NCBI RefSeq assembly: GCF_000368065.1
Contig: NZ_KB851200.1
Location: forward strand, 923,204-987,203
Direction: 5' to 3'
Length of the DNA stretch: 64,000 nt
DNA from: Acinetobacter seifertii
GTDB taxonomy: Bacteria; Pseudomonadota; Gammaproteobacteria; Pseudomonadales; Moraxellaceae
Part shown: one piece after another, positions 17,526-25,507 of the stretch
Numbering within the stretch: the first letter of the stretch is position 1
Layout: the number at the start of each line of letters is the position of its first letter
Position numbers and translations under genes: made by a program
The notes under the pieces: model-generated
Told to the model about the DNA's origin: nothing
The model's input: the letters and a program-made list of their open reading frames with translations, nothing else
The model's database searches: none

Positions 17526-17975
17526 CTACAGTGGCTTTTGTATAATTTTCTGTAAGATAATCTTAGAATTAATGCTTACCACTCCTTTAATTTTATTGAG
17601 TGTATTAATAACAAAGTGAGAAAAAGAATCTAGATCTTTAGTGGCGACATGCAGGACATAATTAGATTCGCCTGTAATGATATAAGCATTAATAACTTCA
17701 TCAAAATTCTTGATCTGGCTTAAAAAAAACTGGTGATCATTTTCAGTGAGTTGAGCAAGTTTAATTTCAACTATGGCCTCAATTTTTATACCTAATTTTT
17801 CGTAGTTAACTTTCGCTTGATATTTTTCAATGATGCCGTTGGTTTCTAAAATCTTGACACGTCGGTGACAAGCAGATGCTGAGAGATTGACTAGATCAGC
17901 AAGTTCTTGGTTACTTAAGCGGGCATTATCTTGTAAATACTTCAAAATTTTTAGATCGATTGCATCGACATTCAT
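17526..17975 (-). CDS. Lrp/AsnC-family regulator, divergent from kynureninase
   Basis: Winged-helix DNA-binding domain (MNVDAIDLKILKYLQDNARL, then SASACHRRVKILETNGIIEK) followed by the RAM effector domain (about residues 65-145, with IITGESNYVLHVATKDLDSF). ATG 17975 was chosen over an upstream in-frame start because it opens the canonical N terminus and has GGATGGAA just before it; this gives 149 residues. It is transcribed away from kynU across a 134-base gap. KynR, a regulator of the same family, controls kynurenine catabolism in Pseudomonas, so this protein probably responds to kynurenine. That is inferred from family and position. Confidence 0.85.
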   Translation of the reverse strand: MNVDAIDLKILKYLQDNARLSNQELADLVNLSASACHRRVKILETNGIIEKYQAKVNYEKLGIKIEAIVEIKLAQLTENDHQFFLSQIKNFDEVINAYIITGESNYVLHVATKDLDSFSHFVINTLNKIKGVVSINSKIILQKIIQKPL

Positions 17976-18109
17976 TTTCGAATTCCATCCATATTTTTTA
18001 ATTTTAATTAGAATTTTATACGAAATTAGTAATTTTTTATCAAATATTATCGAATAAATCGCAAGAATTGGCGTGATAAAATTCAAATACAAAGGAAATG
18101 TTGAAATAG

Positions 18110-19372
18110 GTGCAATACCAAATGATTACTCGTGAACAGTGTCTATATTGGGATCAGGAAGATGAACTCAAAAAATTTAAAGATGAATTTGCATTGCCAG
18201 AAGGTGTCATTTATTTAGATGGTAACTCTTTAGGTGCTAGACCAAAGAAATCTATGGCTGTCGCCCAGCATATTATTTCCCAAGAATGGGGAGAAGATTT
18301 GATCAATAGCTGGAATAAGGCTGATTGGTGGGGGCTACCAACAAGATTGGGTGACAAAGTCGCAAAACTGATTGGTGCTGACCAAGGCGAAGTTGTTATT
18401 TCAGATTCAACTACACTGAACTTATTTAAAGTTTTATCAGCAGCGGTAAAAATTCAAGCTGAAAAATTTCCTGAACGCAAAATTATCATTGCGGAAAAAG
18501 ATGCTTTTCCAACAGATATTTATATTATTGAAGGTTTCATTGATTTAATTCAAAAGGGCTATCAAGTTGAATTGATTGATGGCGTAGAAGACTTAGCTCG
18601 AGCGTTAGAGAAAGATGTTGCTGTAGTGGTACTTTCTCACGTGAATTACCGTACTGGGTATTTCTACGATATGTCATCTATTAATGAGCAGATTCACTCT
18701 AAAGACGCTTTGTTGATTTGGGATTTATGTCACTCCGTTGGTGCTGTTCCAATGGACCTGAACCAAAGCGGCAGTGATTTTGCGATTGGTTGTACCTACA
18801 AATATTTAAATGGTGGTCCTGGTTCTCCAGCAATGTTGTGGGTCAATGAAAAGCACCGTGATCAGTTTTGGCAACCTTTATCTGGCTGGTGGAGTCACAA
18901 GAAACCATTTGATATGGCACAGCATTATGAGCCTACTAATAGCATTCGTCGCTATTTATGTGGAACACAGCCAATTATCTCTATGAGTCTTATTGAATGC
19001 GGCGTAGATATTTTCCTACATGCCGATATGCAAAAAATCCGTGAGAAATCTCTGAAATTAACTGATTTATTCATTCAACTGGTACAGCAAGAATGCTCTG
19101 AATTTGGTTTTGAGTTAATTACGCCTTTAGAACATAAATATCGTGGTAGTCATATCAGTTATCGCCATGAATTCGGTTATGAAATTATTCAAGCGCTTAT
19201 TGCACGTGGTGTGATTGGTGATTATCGGGAACCAGCGGTCTTAAGATTTGGTATTACACCTTTGTACTTAGGATTTGAAGATATTTGGAATGCAGTACAG
19301 CATTTAAAAGAAACCATGCTGAATAGTGAATGGAAAAACAAGCGCTATTTAGTTCGTGGTGAAGTGACCTGA
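18110..19372 (+). CDS. kynU: Kynureninase
   Basis: PLP enzyme that splits kynurenine to anthranilate and alanine. Family segments: VIYLDGNSLGARPKKS (N terminus), EVVISDSTTLNLFKVLSAAV and LSHVNYRTGYFYDM. The PLP block is LLIWDLCHSVGAVPMDLNQS, then FAIGCTYKYLNGGPGSPAML, with the Schiff-base Lys in TYKYLNGGPG. The C-terminal VLRFGITPLYLGFEDIW completes the fold. Length is 420 residues. The start is uncertain: GTG 18110 has AAGGAAA 11 bases ahead, while ATG 18122 would remove four residues. First gene of a three-gene operon with a permease and a formamidase-like hydrolase. Confidence 0.95.
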   Translation: MQYQMITREQCLYWDQEDELKKFKDEFALPEGVIYLDGNSLGARPKKSMAVAQHIISQEWGEDLINSWNKADWWGLPTRLGDKVAKLIGADQGEVVISDSTTLNLFKVLSAAVKIQAEKFPERKIIIAEKDAFPTDIYIIEGFIDLIQKGYQVELIDGVEDLARALEKDVAVVVLSHVNYRTGYFYDMSSINEQIHSKDALLIWDLCHSVGAVPMDLNQSGSDFAIGCTYKYLNGGPGSPAMLWVNEKHRDQFWQPLSGWWSHKKPFDMAQHYEPTNSIRRYLCGTQPIISMSLIECGVDIFLHADMQKIREKSLKLTDLFIQLVQQECSEFGFELITPLEHKYRGSHISYRHEFGYEIIQALIARGVIGDYREPAVLRFGITPLYLGFEDIWNAVQHLKETMLNSEWKNKRYLVRGEVT

Positions 19373-19412
19373 TTTTAAGGAATCAAAATAAAACAAATGG
19401 CTAGGGGGGCCT

Positions 19413-20819
19413 ATGAGTAGTTTTGATGAAATACAAAATAGAGAAGCTGGGCTGCATAAAAAGTTATCTGCAAAACAGATGGGTATGATTGCCATTGGTG
19501 GAGCAATTGGAACCGGATTATTTATGGGAAGCAAATTTGCAATTAGCTTTGCAGGTCCCGCAGTCATCGTCAGCTATGCGATTGGTGGTTTAATTGCATT
19601 TGCACTTATGGCTTGCTTAGCTGAAATGACGGTTCAGCATCCTACTTCGGGCTCCTTTGGGGCGTATGCAGAACATTATATGAGTCCACTTGCTGGCTTT
19701 TTAGTTCGCTACTGTTATTGGGCTTGTATTGTGCTGGCTGTAGGTACCGAGATTACCGCTGTAGCTGACTATATGAAGCTTTGGTTCCCCAATGTAGGCT
19801 CTTGGATCTGGATTGGTTTTTTTTCACTGACCTTACTTGTTATAAATGCCTATAGTGTTAAAGCCTTTGGACTAGTTGAGTACTGGTTTTCTACAATTAA
19901 AGTTTTTGCCATTATTGTGTTTATTCTTTTGGCTATTGGTATCTTGACTCAAAGCAATCAGGGAATGAATCAAGTTGTGACTAATTTGTCAGGGCATGGA
20001 GGCTTTTTCCCCAATGGCTTTAGTGGGGTATGGATTGGTGTCATTATTTCAATATTTAGTTATTTAAGTATAGAAATGATCGCCGTCGCAGCTGGTGAAG
20101 CAAAAGACCCTGAAAAAGCAGTAAAAAAGGCATTTAAAAGCACAGCACTTCGACTCATTTTGTTCTATTTATTGTCCTTATTTCTCATCGTTACTTTGGT
20201 GCCATGGACGGTTTTGATTGGAGCAGATGCAACAAGTCCTTTTGTTATGGTCATGAAGATTGTTGGTATTCCATACGCCGATAGCATTTTAAATTTTATT
20301 GTAATTGTAGCTGCCTTATCTGCAATGAATAGCATGCTTTATATTTCAACTCGTATGTTGTTTAGCTTGTCCCGTGCAGGTGATGCACCAAGAGCTTTTG
20401 GCCGAATCAGTAGCAACGGTGTGCCAGTAAATGCACTATTGTTATCAGCGGTGGGCATTGGTATCGCTAGCATTGTTTATACGATTAATCCGGCTTCTGC
20501 GTTTCCAATCATGATTGCACTATCAATGTTCGGTGCATTATTCACGTGGGGCACCATCTTTGTAACACATATGTTTTTTAGAAAGCATATGGCTCAGCAA
20601 AACATACAGCTAAAATTTAAAATTCCTGCTAGTCGATTCATCTCATTATTTGGTTTTATTGCGATTTTGAGTATTACAGTAACTACTTGGTTTACCAATG
20701 AGTTTAAGTCTACTTTACAGTTTGGCGTACCTTTGGTGCTTGTTCTGATATTTTGCTTTTACTTAAAACGTTCAACCTTAAAAGTAAGTCTTAAGTCTAC
20801 TGAAGAGACATTGAAGTAA
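19413..20819 (+). CDS. Amino acid permease, AAT family (APC superfamily)
   Basis: Inner-membrane amino acid importer, 468 residues with about 12 membrane segments. The family N terminus is clear: LSAKQMGMIAIGGAIGTGLF followed by MGSKFAISFAGPA, then AEMTVQHPTSGSFGAYAEHY. This places it with AroP/PheP/GabP-like carriers. A GGGGGG tract lies just before the ATG. Its position between kynU and a kynurenine formamidase-like gene suggests a substrate such as tryptophan, kynurenine or a related aromatic compound. The sequence alone does not decide this. Confidence 0.9.
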   Translation: MSSFDEIQNREAGLHKKLSAKQMGMIAIGGAIGTGLFMGSKFAISFAGPAVIVSYAIGGLIAFALMACLAEMTVQHPTSGSFGAYAEHYMSPLAGFLVRYCYWACIVLAVGTEITAVADYMKLWFPNVGSWIWIGFFSLTLLVINAYSVKAFGLVEYWFSTIKVFAIIVFILLAIGILTQSNQGMNQVVTNLSGHGGFFPNGFSGVWIGVIISIFSYLSIEMIAVAAGEAKDPEKAVKKAFKSTALRLILFYLLSLFLIVTLVPWTVLIGADATSPFVMVMKIVGIPYADSILNFIVIVAALSAMNSMLYISTRMLFSLSRAGDAPRAFGRISSNGVPVNALLLSAVGIGIASIVYTINPASAFPIMIALSMFGALFTWGTIFVTHMFFRKHMAQQNIQLKFKIPASRFISLFGFIAILSITVTTWFTNEFKSTLQFGVPLVLVLIFCFYLKRSTLKVSLKSTEETLK

Positions 20820-20826
20820 TCGCGAT

Positions 20827-21570
20827 ATGAGAAAATATGACAATGCTACAACGGTAGCAAATGAAGGTGAAATATTAGCAAGCTTTCAATCTAGAAGCTT
20901 GCTAATTTATCAGGCCTATCATCATATAAAAGATATTAAGTATGGTTCACAGAACCGATCAATGATGGATTTTTTCCCTTTAGAACATGCCAATAAAACC
21001 GTGATTTTTATACATGGAGGATATTGGCAGTGGTGTGATAAATCGGACTTTGCCTTTATAGCACCGTATATTTTGGCAAAAGGAGCGCAGTGTGTACTTG
21101 TAGAATATGACTTGGCTCCTCAAAGCCATATTTCGCAAATTGTGGATCAGACTCAAAAAGCCCTAGATTTTATTGCACAGCAGAATTGGAAAACGGATGA
21201 GGTTTTATTAGTGGGTCATTCAGCAGGGGCGCATCTCGGAGCATTATGTTTAAGCCACCCTTTGTTATCTGAGGTGGCTTTATTAAGTGGAATATATGAT
21301 TTAGCACCTATACAAGCGACTCATTTAAACCATGCATTAAAGTTATCACAAGACGATATTTTAAAATATAGCCCTATTCATCGGGAAGAGAATGTTGATA
21401 TTCCTTGTACGCTTTTGTGTGGAGAGTTGGAGCTAAGTGAGTTGAAATGGCAAAGCCAAAACTATTTTGATCATAAGTGCAAACAAAATCAGAATCTTAT
21501 GTCATTAGATATTATTTCAGAAGTTAATCATTATTCTATTTTAGATTATTACTTTAAGTATATATTTTAA
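20827..21570 (+). CDS. Alpha/beta hydrolase, probable kynurenine formamidase (serine type)
   Basis: Would hydrolyse N-formylkynurenine to kynurenine plus formate. It is an alpha/beta hydrolase of 247 residues with the oxyanion motif HGGYW (about residue 60), nucleophile elbow GHSAGAHLGAL (about 136) and a late His in EVNHYSILDY. HGGxW plus GHSAG is the pattern of the eukaryotic-type (AFMID/BNA7) serine formamidases, not of the metal-dependent bacterial KynB. It lies 7 bases after the permease stop, so it is co-transcribed with kynU, which supports the role. Alternatively it could be another carboxylesterase. Confidence 0.75.
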   Translation: MRKYDNATTVANEGEILASFQSRSLLIYQAYHHIKDIKYGSQNRSMMDFFPLEHANKTVIFIHGGYWQWCDKSDFAFIAPYILAKGAQCVLVEYDLAPQSHISQIVDQTQKALDFIAQQNWKTDEVLLVGHSAGAHLGALCLSHPLLSEVALLSGIYDLAPIQATHLNHALKLSQDDILKYSPIHREENVDIPCTLLCGELELSELKWQSQNYFDHKCKQNQNLMSLDIISEVNHYSILDYYFKYIF

Positions 21571-21878
21571 TAAAATCGAAAAATGCGAAATAGAAAACTT
21601 CGGGAATTAAATTGGATAAATTATAGATTTTAAAAATCAAAAACTTATCCTTGCTCTATAAAAGAGAATACCTCCATCTCAATTGTTAATTTAAGTGTAT
21701 AGACGATTTTAAGTGATTGTTAGACCTTATGTGGTAAATCAATTACTTGAACCTAGAGCTAGATTATATATATTTATTTAAATTTTAATGATATATATTC
21801 ATTGTTTATTATATGTGGATTGAACTGTGAACTTTTTCACATTTAATTAACTTTTTTATTGATATATATGCTTTAGAG

Positions 21879-21907
21879 TTGACCTAAACTAATATCTCGA
21901 TTAGATT
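21879..21907 (+). promoter_or_regulatory. Promoter of small-RNA candidate A
   Basis: TTGACC at 21879-21884 and TAGATT at 21902-21907 with a 17-base spacer; a start near 21914 would give a transcript of about 88 bases ending at the terminator at 21970-22001. Confidence 0.5.
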
Positions 21908-21913
21908 AAAAAG

Positions 21914-22001
21914 ATAGTGTTTTCTCTCTACGCGACAAATTGTTTAGCTGTTGCTTAGATGAGTTTTATAGTCCGTAGCTTCCCAAGATACGGACTTTTT
22001 T
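21914..22001 (+). ncRNA. Small-RNA candidate A, shares 3' module with 28056-28143
   Basis: Bounded by a sigma-70-like promoter and a strong intrinsic terminator: stem AGTCCGTA / TACGGACT (21970-21977, 21989-21996) with an 11-base loop and T-run. The loop and preceding bases (TTTTATAG ... CCCAAGAT) recur at 28.1 kb around a different stem. There is no ORF. Multi-copy small-RNA families are reported in A. baumannii transcriptomes; membership here is inferred. Confidence 0.6.
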
Positions 22002-22097
22002 ATTTTTAAACTTTCTTTTGAAAAATATTTTAGTACATAAAATCATCAAATTTGCTCATACTTATAGTCATAAGTCACTAAATTTATCAAAGAGGTA

Positions 22098-22126
22098 TTG
22101 AAAATACATCTTTAAGCGATTATAGT
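22098..22126 (+). promoter_or_regulatory. Promoter of small-RNA candidate C
   Basis: TTGAAA at 22098-22103, 17-base spacer, TATAGT at 22121-22126. This is one of the best sigma-70 matches in the window, with no ORF behind it. Confidence 0.6.
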
Positions 22127-22132
22127 AGTTCA

Positions 22133-22206
22133 AGCATATACTGCGTCTGTAAAGTTATTTATTTTTTAATACCCTCATATTTTTTAATATGGGGGTATTT
22201 TTTATT
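22133..22206 (+). ncRNA. Small-RNA candidate C
   Basis: About 74 bases from a strong promoter to a strong terminator: stem AATACCC..CATATT / AATATG.GGGTATT (22171-22199) followed by a T-rich tail. A single-stranded 5' segment of about 35 bases (contains CATATACTGCGTCTG) could be the pairing region. No ORF is seen. Confidence 0.5.
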
Positions 22207-22288
22207 AAGAACTAAATCAATAATTAATATATTTATACATTTCTGATACGAAAAATTTGTAGTTGAATAAATTGTAAAATTCTTATGG

Positions 22289-22317
22289 TTGATAATTTGA
22301 TTGAATTTTTAAATAAT
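22289..22317 (+). promoter_or_regulatory. Promoter ahead of the 38-codon ORF
   Basis: TTGATA at 22289-22294, 17-base spacer, AATAAT at 22312-22317; predicted start near 22324, about 24 bases ahead of the ATG at 22348. The DNA is very AT-rich, so chance matches are likely. Confidence 0.4.
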
Positions 22318-22347
22318 TTTTAAAAGTTTGGTTTTTTCTATGATTTT

Positions 22348-22464
22348 ATGGATATTTTGAAGTTTCTAAAAAGTTTTAATACAGTTGGTACTTATTTGAC
22401 TGTTATGCTTATTGTTTTAATAAGTATGCTTTTATATTTTTATATAATTGCTCCTCAAACGTAA
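22348..22464 (+). CDS. Possible 38-residue single-span membrane peptide
   Basis: ATG to TAA gives 38 residues: a short amphipathic start with three Lys (MDILKFLKSFN), then a hydrophobic stretch from about residue 16 to 34 (YLTVMLIVLISMLLYFYII), then APQT. A promoter-like site lies 24-59 bases upstream and an intrinsic terminator begins directly after the stop. No good Shine-Dalgarno site is present. The pattern (small, basic start, one membrane span, own promoter and terminator) is shared by type I toxins and by small membrane regulators. It could also be a chance ORF in AT-rich DNA. Confidence 0.4.
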   Translation: MDILKFLKSFNTVGTYLTVMLIVLISMLLYFYIIAPQT

Positions 22465-22493
22465 AAAGAAAGGTCCCGAAGGACCTTCTTTAA
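22465..22493. terminator. Hairpin after the small ORF and the SulP remnant
   Basis: GAAAGGTCC / GGACCTTC stem with a short loop. On the minus strand it lies at the end of the SulP remnant and runs into TTTCTTTTTACG; on the plus strand it is followed by a T-rich tail. Confidence 0.75.
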
Positions 22494-23052
22494 ATTTTTG
22501 CATGAGTACCATATTTATCTATCATGATTGAGCTGTCTTCATTTAGACCGCGAACAGTTACTTTAATATTGTTTTTTTGAAATTTATTTACTACAGAATC
22601 TAGCATAGCAACTGAAGTCACATCCCAAATATGAGAATGGGTAAGGTCAATAATGGCTTCTTTAATATCTTCTTTAAAGTTAAAGCTTTGCATAAGTTTT
22701 TCAGATGAACTAAAAAATATTTGACCACTTAACTTATACAGACGAGCTTCACCTTCTAAGGAGGTTTCTATACGAATATCATTTTCAAGTTTATTTGCTA
22801 AGAAAAGTGCTGAAAGTAATACGCCCGTCAATACGCCTAACGCTAAGTTATGAGTGGCAACTACCATGATAACTGTAGCAATCATAACAACATTACTGCT
22901 TTTAGGATTGTTTTGAAATTGTGTTAGTGAACTCCACAGCAGAAAGTAGATAAACGTGTGCGGCCACCCGATTTTACATTAATCATTGATTGACCAATCA
23001 TGGCACAACCGGCCATACCACCCAAAACCTGAAGCAATATAGCAATCCCTTC
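22490..23052 (-). pseudogene. Decayed SulP-family anion transporter (C-terminal remnants)
   Basis: Two SulP pieces remain on the minus strand. The downstream piece (22490-22930, about 145 codons) reads [20 protein letters not shown] followed by the STAS domain (ETSLEGEARLYKLSGQIFFS...DLTHSHIWDVTSVAMLDSVV). The upstream piece, in another frame (about 22929-23052), reads [20 protein letters not shown] then [20 protein letters not shown] and hits a stop. They meet at GGAGTT, where family members have some 40-50 extra residues, so an internal deletion shifted the frame. The first ~270 residues of a normal SulP are absent. Not expected to transport anything; the STAS piece could still be expressed. 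Confidence 0.85.
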
Positions 23053-23420
23053 ACACGTAACTACACGACATCACTAAACAGTGATGAGTTATTTACAAGA
23101 AATAAGAGGATGTAAACTTAAGGTGGCGTAAGCATCATGGATATAGAGTTTGAAGTATTTAAAAGTGTTTGAGGAATAGCATAAGATCTAAAAATTAATA
23201 AAAGAGATAAGAATAAATTTAAGTTGTTTAACTTAAAAGAAGTTTATAAAGATGTTGAGCTCTTTTTAATAGCTACTTTTATGCAACAGAGCCTTTCATA
23301 AATTTGGATTTTAATAAATGTGCTATTCATCATAATACAAATCATATAGAGAGCATGTACCAAACTTTTGCTAAAAGTTTAAAAATGCTCGTAAATTTTG
23401 AAAATTTATAAGGTGGACAT
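23053..23420. other. Leader and intergenic region upstream of gdhB
   Basis: No gene seen. It contains a small inverted repeat CATCACT/AGTGATG (about 23067-23085) and AT-rich DNA. AAGGTGG just before the gdhB ATG is a good ribosome site. No promoter could be chosen with confidence. Confidence 0.5.
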
Positions 23421-24863
23421 ATGAATAAACATTTATTGACTAAAATTGCTTTAGTGGGTGCTGCCCAGCTATTTACATTCAATACAGCGTTTGCTGATAT
23501 TCCTCTTACTCCTGCACAATTTGCTAAAGCAAAAACAGAAAATTTTGATAAAAAAGTTATTTTGTCTAACTTAAATAAACCGCATGCTTTGTTATGGGGG
23601 CCAGACAATCAGATTTGGTTAACTGAACGAGCAACGGGAAAGATTATAAGAGTCAATCCTGAGTCTGGTAGTGCAAAAACAGTGTTTCAGGTTCCTGAAA
23701 TTGTGAATGATGCAGATGGACAAAATGGTTTATTAGGCTTTGCCTTTCATCCTGATTTTAAACATAACCCTTATATCTATATTTCGGGTACTTTTAAAAA
23801 TCCAAAATCTACAGATAAAGAACTACCAAACCAAACGATTATCCGTAGGTATACCTATAATAAAACAACAGATACATTTGAAAAACCTGTCGATTTGATT
23901 GCAGGTTTACCATCATCGAAAGATCACCAGTCTGGTCGTCTTGTTATTGGCCCCGACCAAAAAATCTATTATACAATTGGTGACCAAGGTCGAAATCAAC
24001 TGGCTTATTTGTTTTTACCAAATCAGGCGCAGCATACTCCAACTCAGCAAGAGCTGAACAGTAAAGACTATCATACCTATATGGGCAAGGTATTGCGCTT
24101 AAATTTGGATGGAAGTATTCCTAAAGATAATCCGAGCTTTAATGGGGTAGTTAGCCATATCTATACTTTAGGGCATCGTAATCCACAAGGTTTAGCATTT
24201 GCTCCGAATGGAAAGCTTTTACAGTCTGAGCAAGGCCCAAATTCTGATGATGAAATTAATCTCATTTTAAAAGGTGGGAACTATGGTTGGCCAAATGTAG
24301 CGGGTTACAAAGATGACAGTGGCTATGCATATGCCAACTATTCAGCTGCAACTAATAAATCTCAAATTAAAGATTTGGGCCAAAACGGGGTAAAAGTAGC
24401 CGAAGGCGTTCCCGTGACTAAAGAATCTGAATGGACTGGGAAAAACTTTGTAGCACCTTTAAAAACGTTATATACCGTACAAGATACCTATAACTACAAT
24501 GATCCAACGTGTGGCGATATGACTTATGTCTGCTGGCCAACGGTTGCACCGTCATCGGCATATGTATATACGGGAGGCAAAAAAGCGATTCCGGGATGGG
24601 AAAATACATTATTGGTACCATCTTTAAAACGTGGGGTAATTTTCCGTATTAAGCTAGATCCGACATATAGTGCGACTTTGGATGATGCTATCCCGATGTT
24701 TAAAAGCAATAACCGCTATCGTGACGTGATTGCAAGTCCAGAGGGCAATGTTTTATATGTACTGACCGATACAGCGGGGAATGTGCAAAAAGACGATGGT
24801 TCTGTAACGCATACTTTAGAGAATCCTGGTTCTCTTATTAAATTTACGTATAACGGAAAGTAG
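23421..24863 (+). CDS. gdhB: Soluble PQQ-dependent glucose dehydrogenase
   Basis: Periplasmic quinoprotein that oxidises glucose and other aldoses to lactones, passing electrons onward without a membrane anchor. Signal peptide ends FNTAFA before DIPLTPAQFAKA. The six-bladed beta-propeller matches the A. calcoaceticus enzyme nearly throughout. Visible features are the active-site His in SSKDHQSGRLVIG, the PQQ-binding Arg-Asn in TLGHRNPQGLAF, and calcium/PQQ residues in the GPNSDDEINLI, GGNYGWPN and NNRYRDV segments. Length is 480 residues (about 456 mature). Needs PQQ made elsewhere. Followed by a strong terminator, so monocistronic. Confidence 0.97.
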   Translation: MNKHLLTKIALVGAAQLFTFNTAFADIPLTPAQFAKAKTENFDKKVILSNLNKPHALLWGPDNQIWLTERATGKIIRVNPESGSAKTVFQVPEIVNDADGQNGLLGFAFHPDFKHNPYIYISGTFKNPKSTDKELPNQTIIRRYTYNKTTDTFEKPVDLIAGLPSSKDHQSGRLVIGPDQKIYYTIGDQGRNQLAYLFLPNQAQHTPTQQELNSKDYHTYMGKVLRLNLDGSIPKDNPSFNGVVSHIYTLGHRNPQGLAFAPNGKLLQSEQGPNSDDEINLILKGGNYGWPNVAGYKDDSGYAYANYSAATNKSQIKDLGQNGVKVAEGVPVTKESEWTGKNFVAPLKTLYTVQDTYNYNDPTCGDMTYVCWPTVAPSSAYVYTGGKKAIPGWENTLLVPSLKRGVIFRIKLDPTYSATLDDAIPMFKSNNRYRDVIASPEGNVLYVLTDTAGNVQKDDGSVTHTLENPGSLIKFTYNGK

Positions 24864-24870
24864 TTTATGC

Positions 24871-24900
24871 AAAAAACCCAGCTCTATAGCTGGGTTTTTT
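24871..24900. terminator. Bidirectional terminator between gdhB and uspA
   Basis: AAAAAACCCAGCT, four-base loop, AGCTGGGTTTTTT: a nearly perfect symmetrical hairpin that can end both convergent genes. Confidence 0.95.
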
Positions 24901-24918
24901 ATACAAGTTTAGATTTAT

Positions 24919-25362
24919 TTATTCAGTTACGACCAATACTGGTACATGGATTTCTCCTAACAGTGCTTGAGTCACACTTCCTAAGAAGAACTTTTTAAAA
25001 CCTTTTCGCCCATGAGAACCAATTACCAATAAATCAGCTTTTAGCTCAGTTGCTGCTTTGATAATTTCTGTGTGAATTGTTTGACCTTCAACAATCTTTG
25101 TTTCAACAGAAATTCCGTGTTGACTAAATTGTTCTTTAGCTTGATCTAAAATGCCCTGAATCGAAGCTCTCGCTTTATTAAAGTAATCTTGCGCAATTTC
25201 TGTACTATCAATGATTTCAACTGAAATAAAAGGATCAATAGTGAGCGCATATACTAAAGTGACTTTACTGTTAAATGCTTTTGCAAGACTTGCAGCATGA
25301 TTAACCGCAATAAGTGAAGTAGGAGAACCATCGACTGGAACTAAAATATGGTGATAACTCAT
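24919..25362 (-). CDS. Universal stress protein, UspA family
   Basis: Cytosolic nucleotide-binding stress protein of 147 residues. The N terminus MSYHHILVPVDGSPTSLIAV and C-terminal ATP-binding motif GSHGRKGFKKFFLGSVTQAL (G-x2-G-x9-G-S) are clear, so it belongs to the ATP-binding subgroup. The start at 25362 has AGGAGC about seven bases ahead; an upstream in-frame ATG at 25389 lacks one. Single gene, convergent with gdhB. Confidence 0.9.
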   Translation of the reverse strand: MSYHHILVPVDGSPTSLIAVNHAASLAKAFNSKVTLVYALTIDPFISVEIIDSTEIAQDYFNKARASIQGILDQAKEQFSQHGISVETKIVEGQTIHTEIIKAATELKADLLVIGSHGRKGFKKFFLGSVTQALLGEIHVPVLVVTE

Positions 25363-25507
25363 ATATTGCTCCTTATTGCCTTGTGACAATATTTATTGTT
25401 GAAGAACTAAAAATTAGTTATCGTTATGATTATATTATCGTCAATTTTATGGTTTTTATTGTGTGTTTTTAGTGTGTAAAGCGAGCGACTTCTTTTAAAT
25501 ATTCAGA

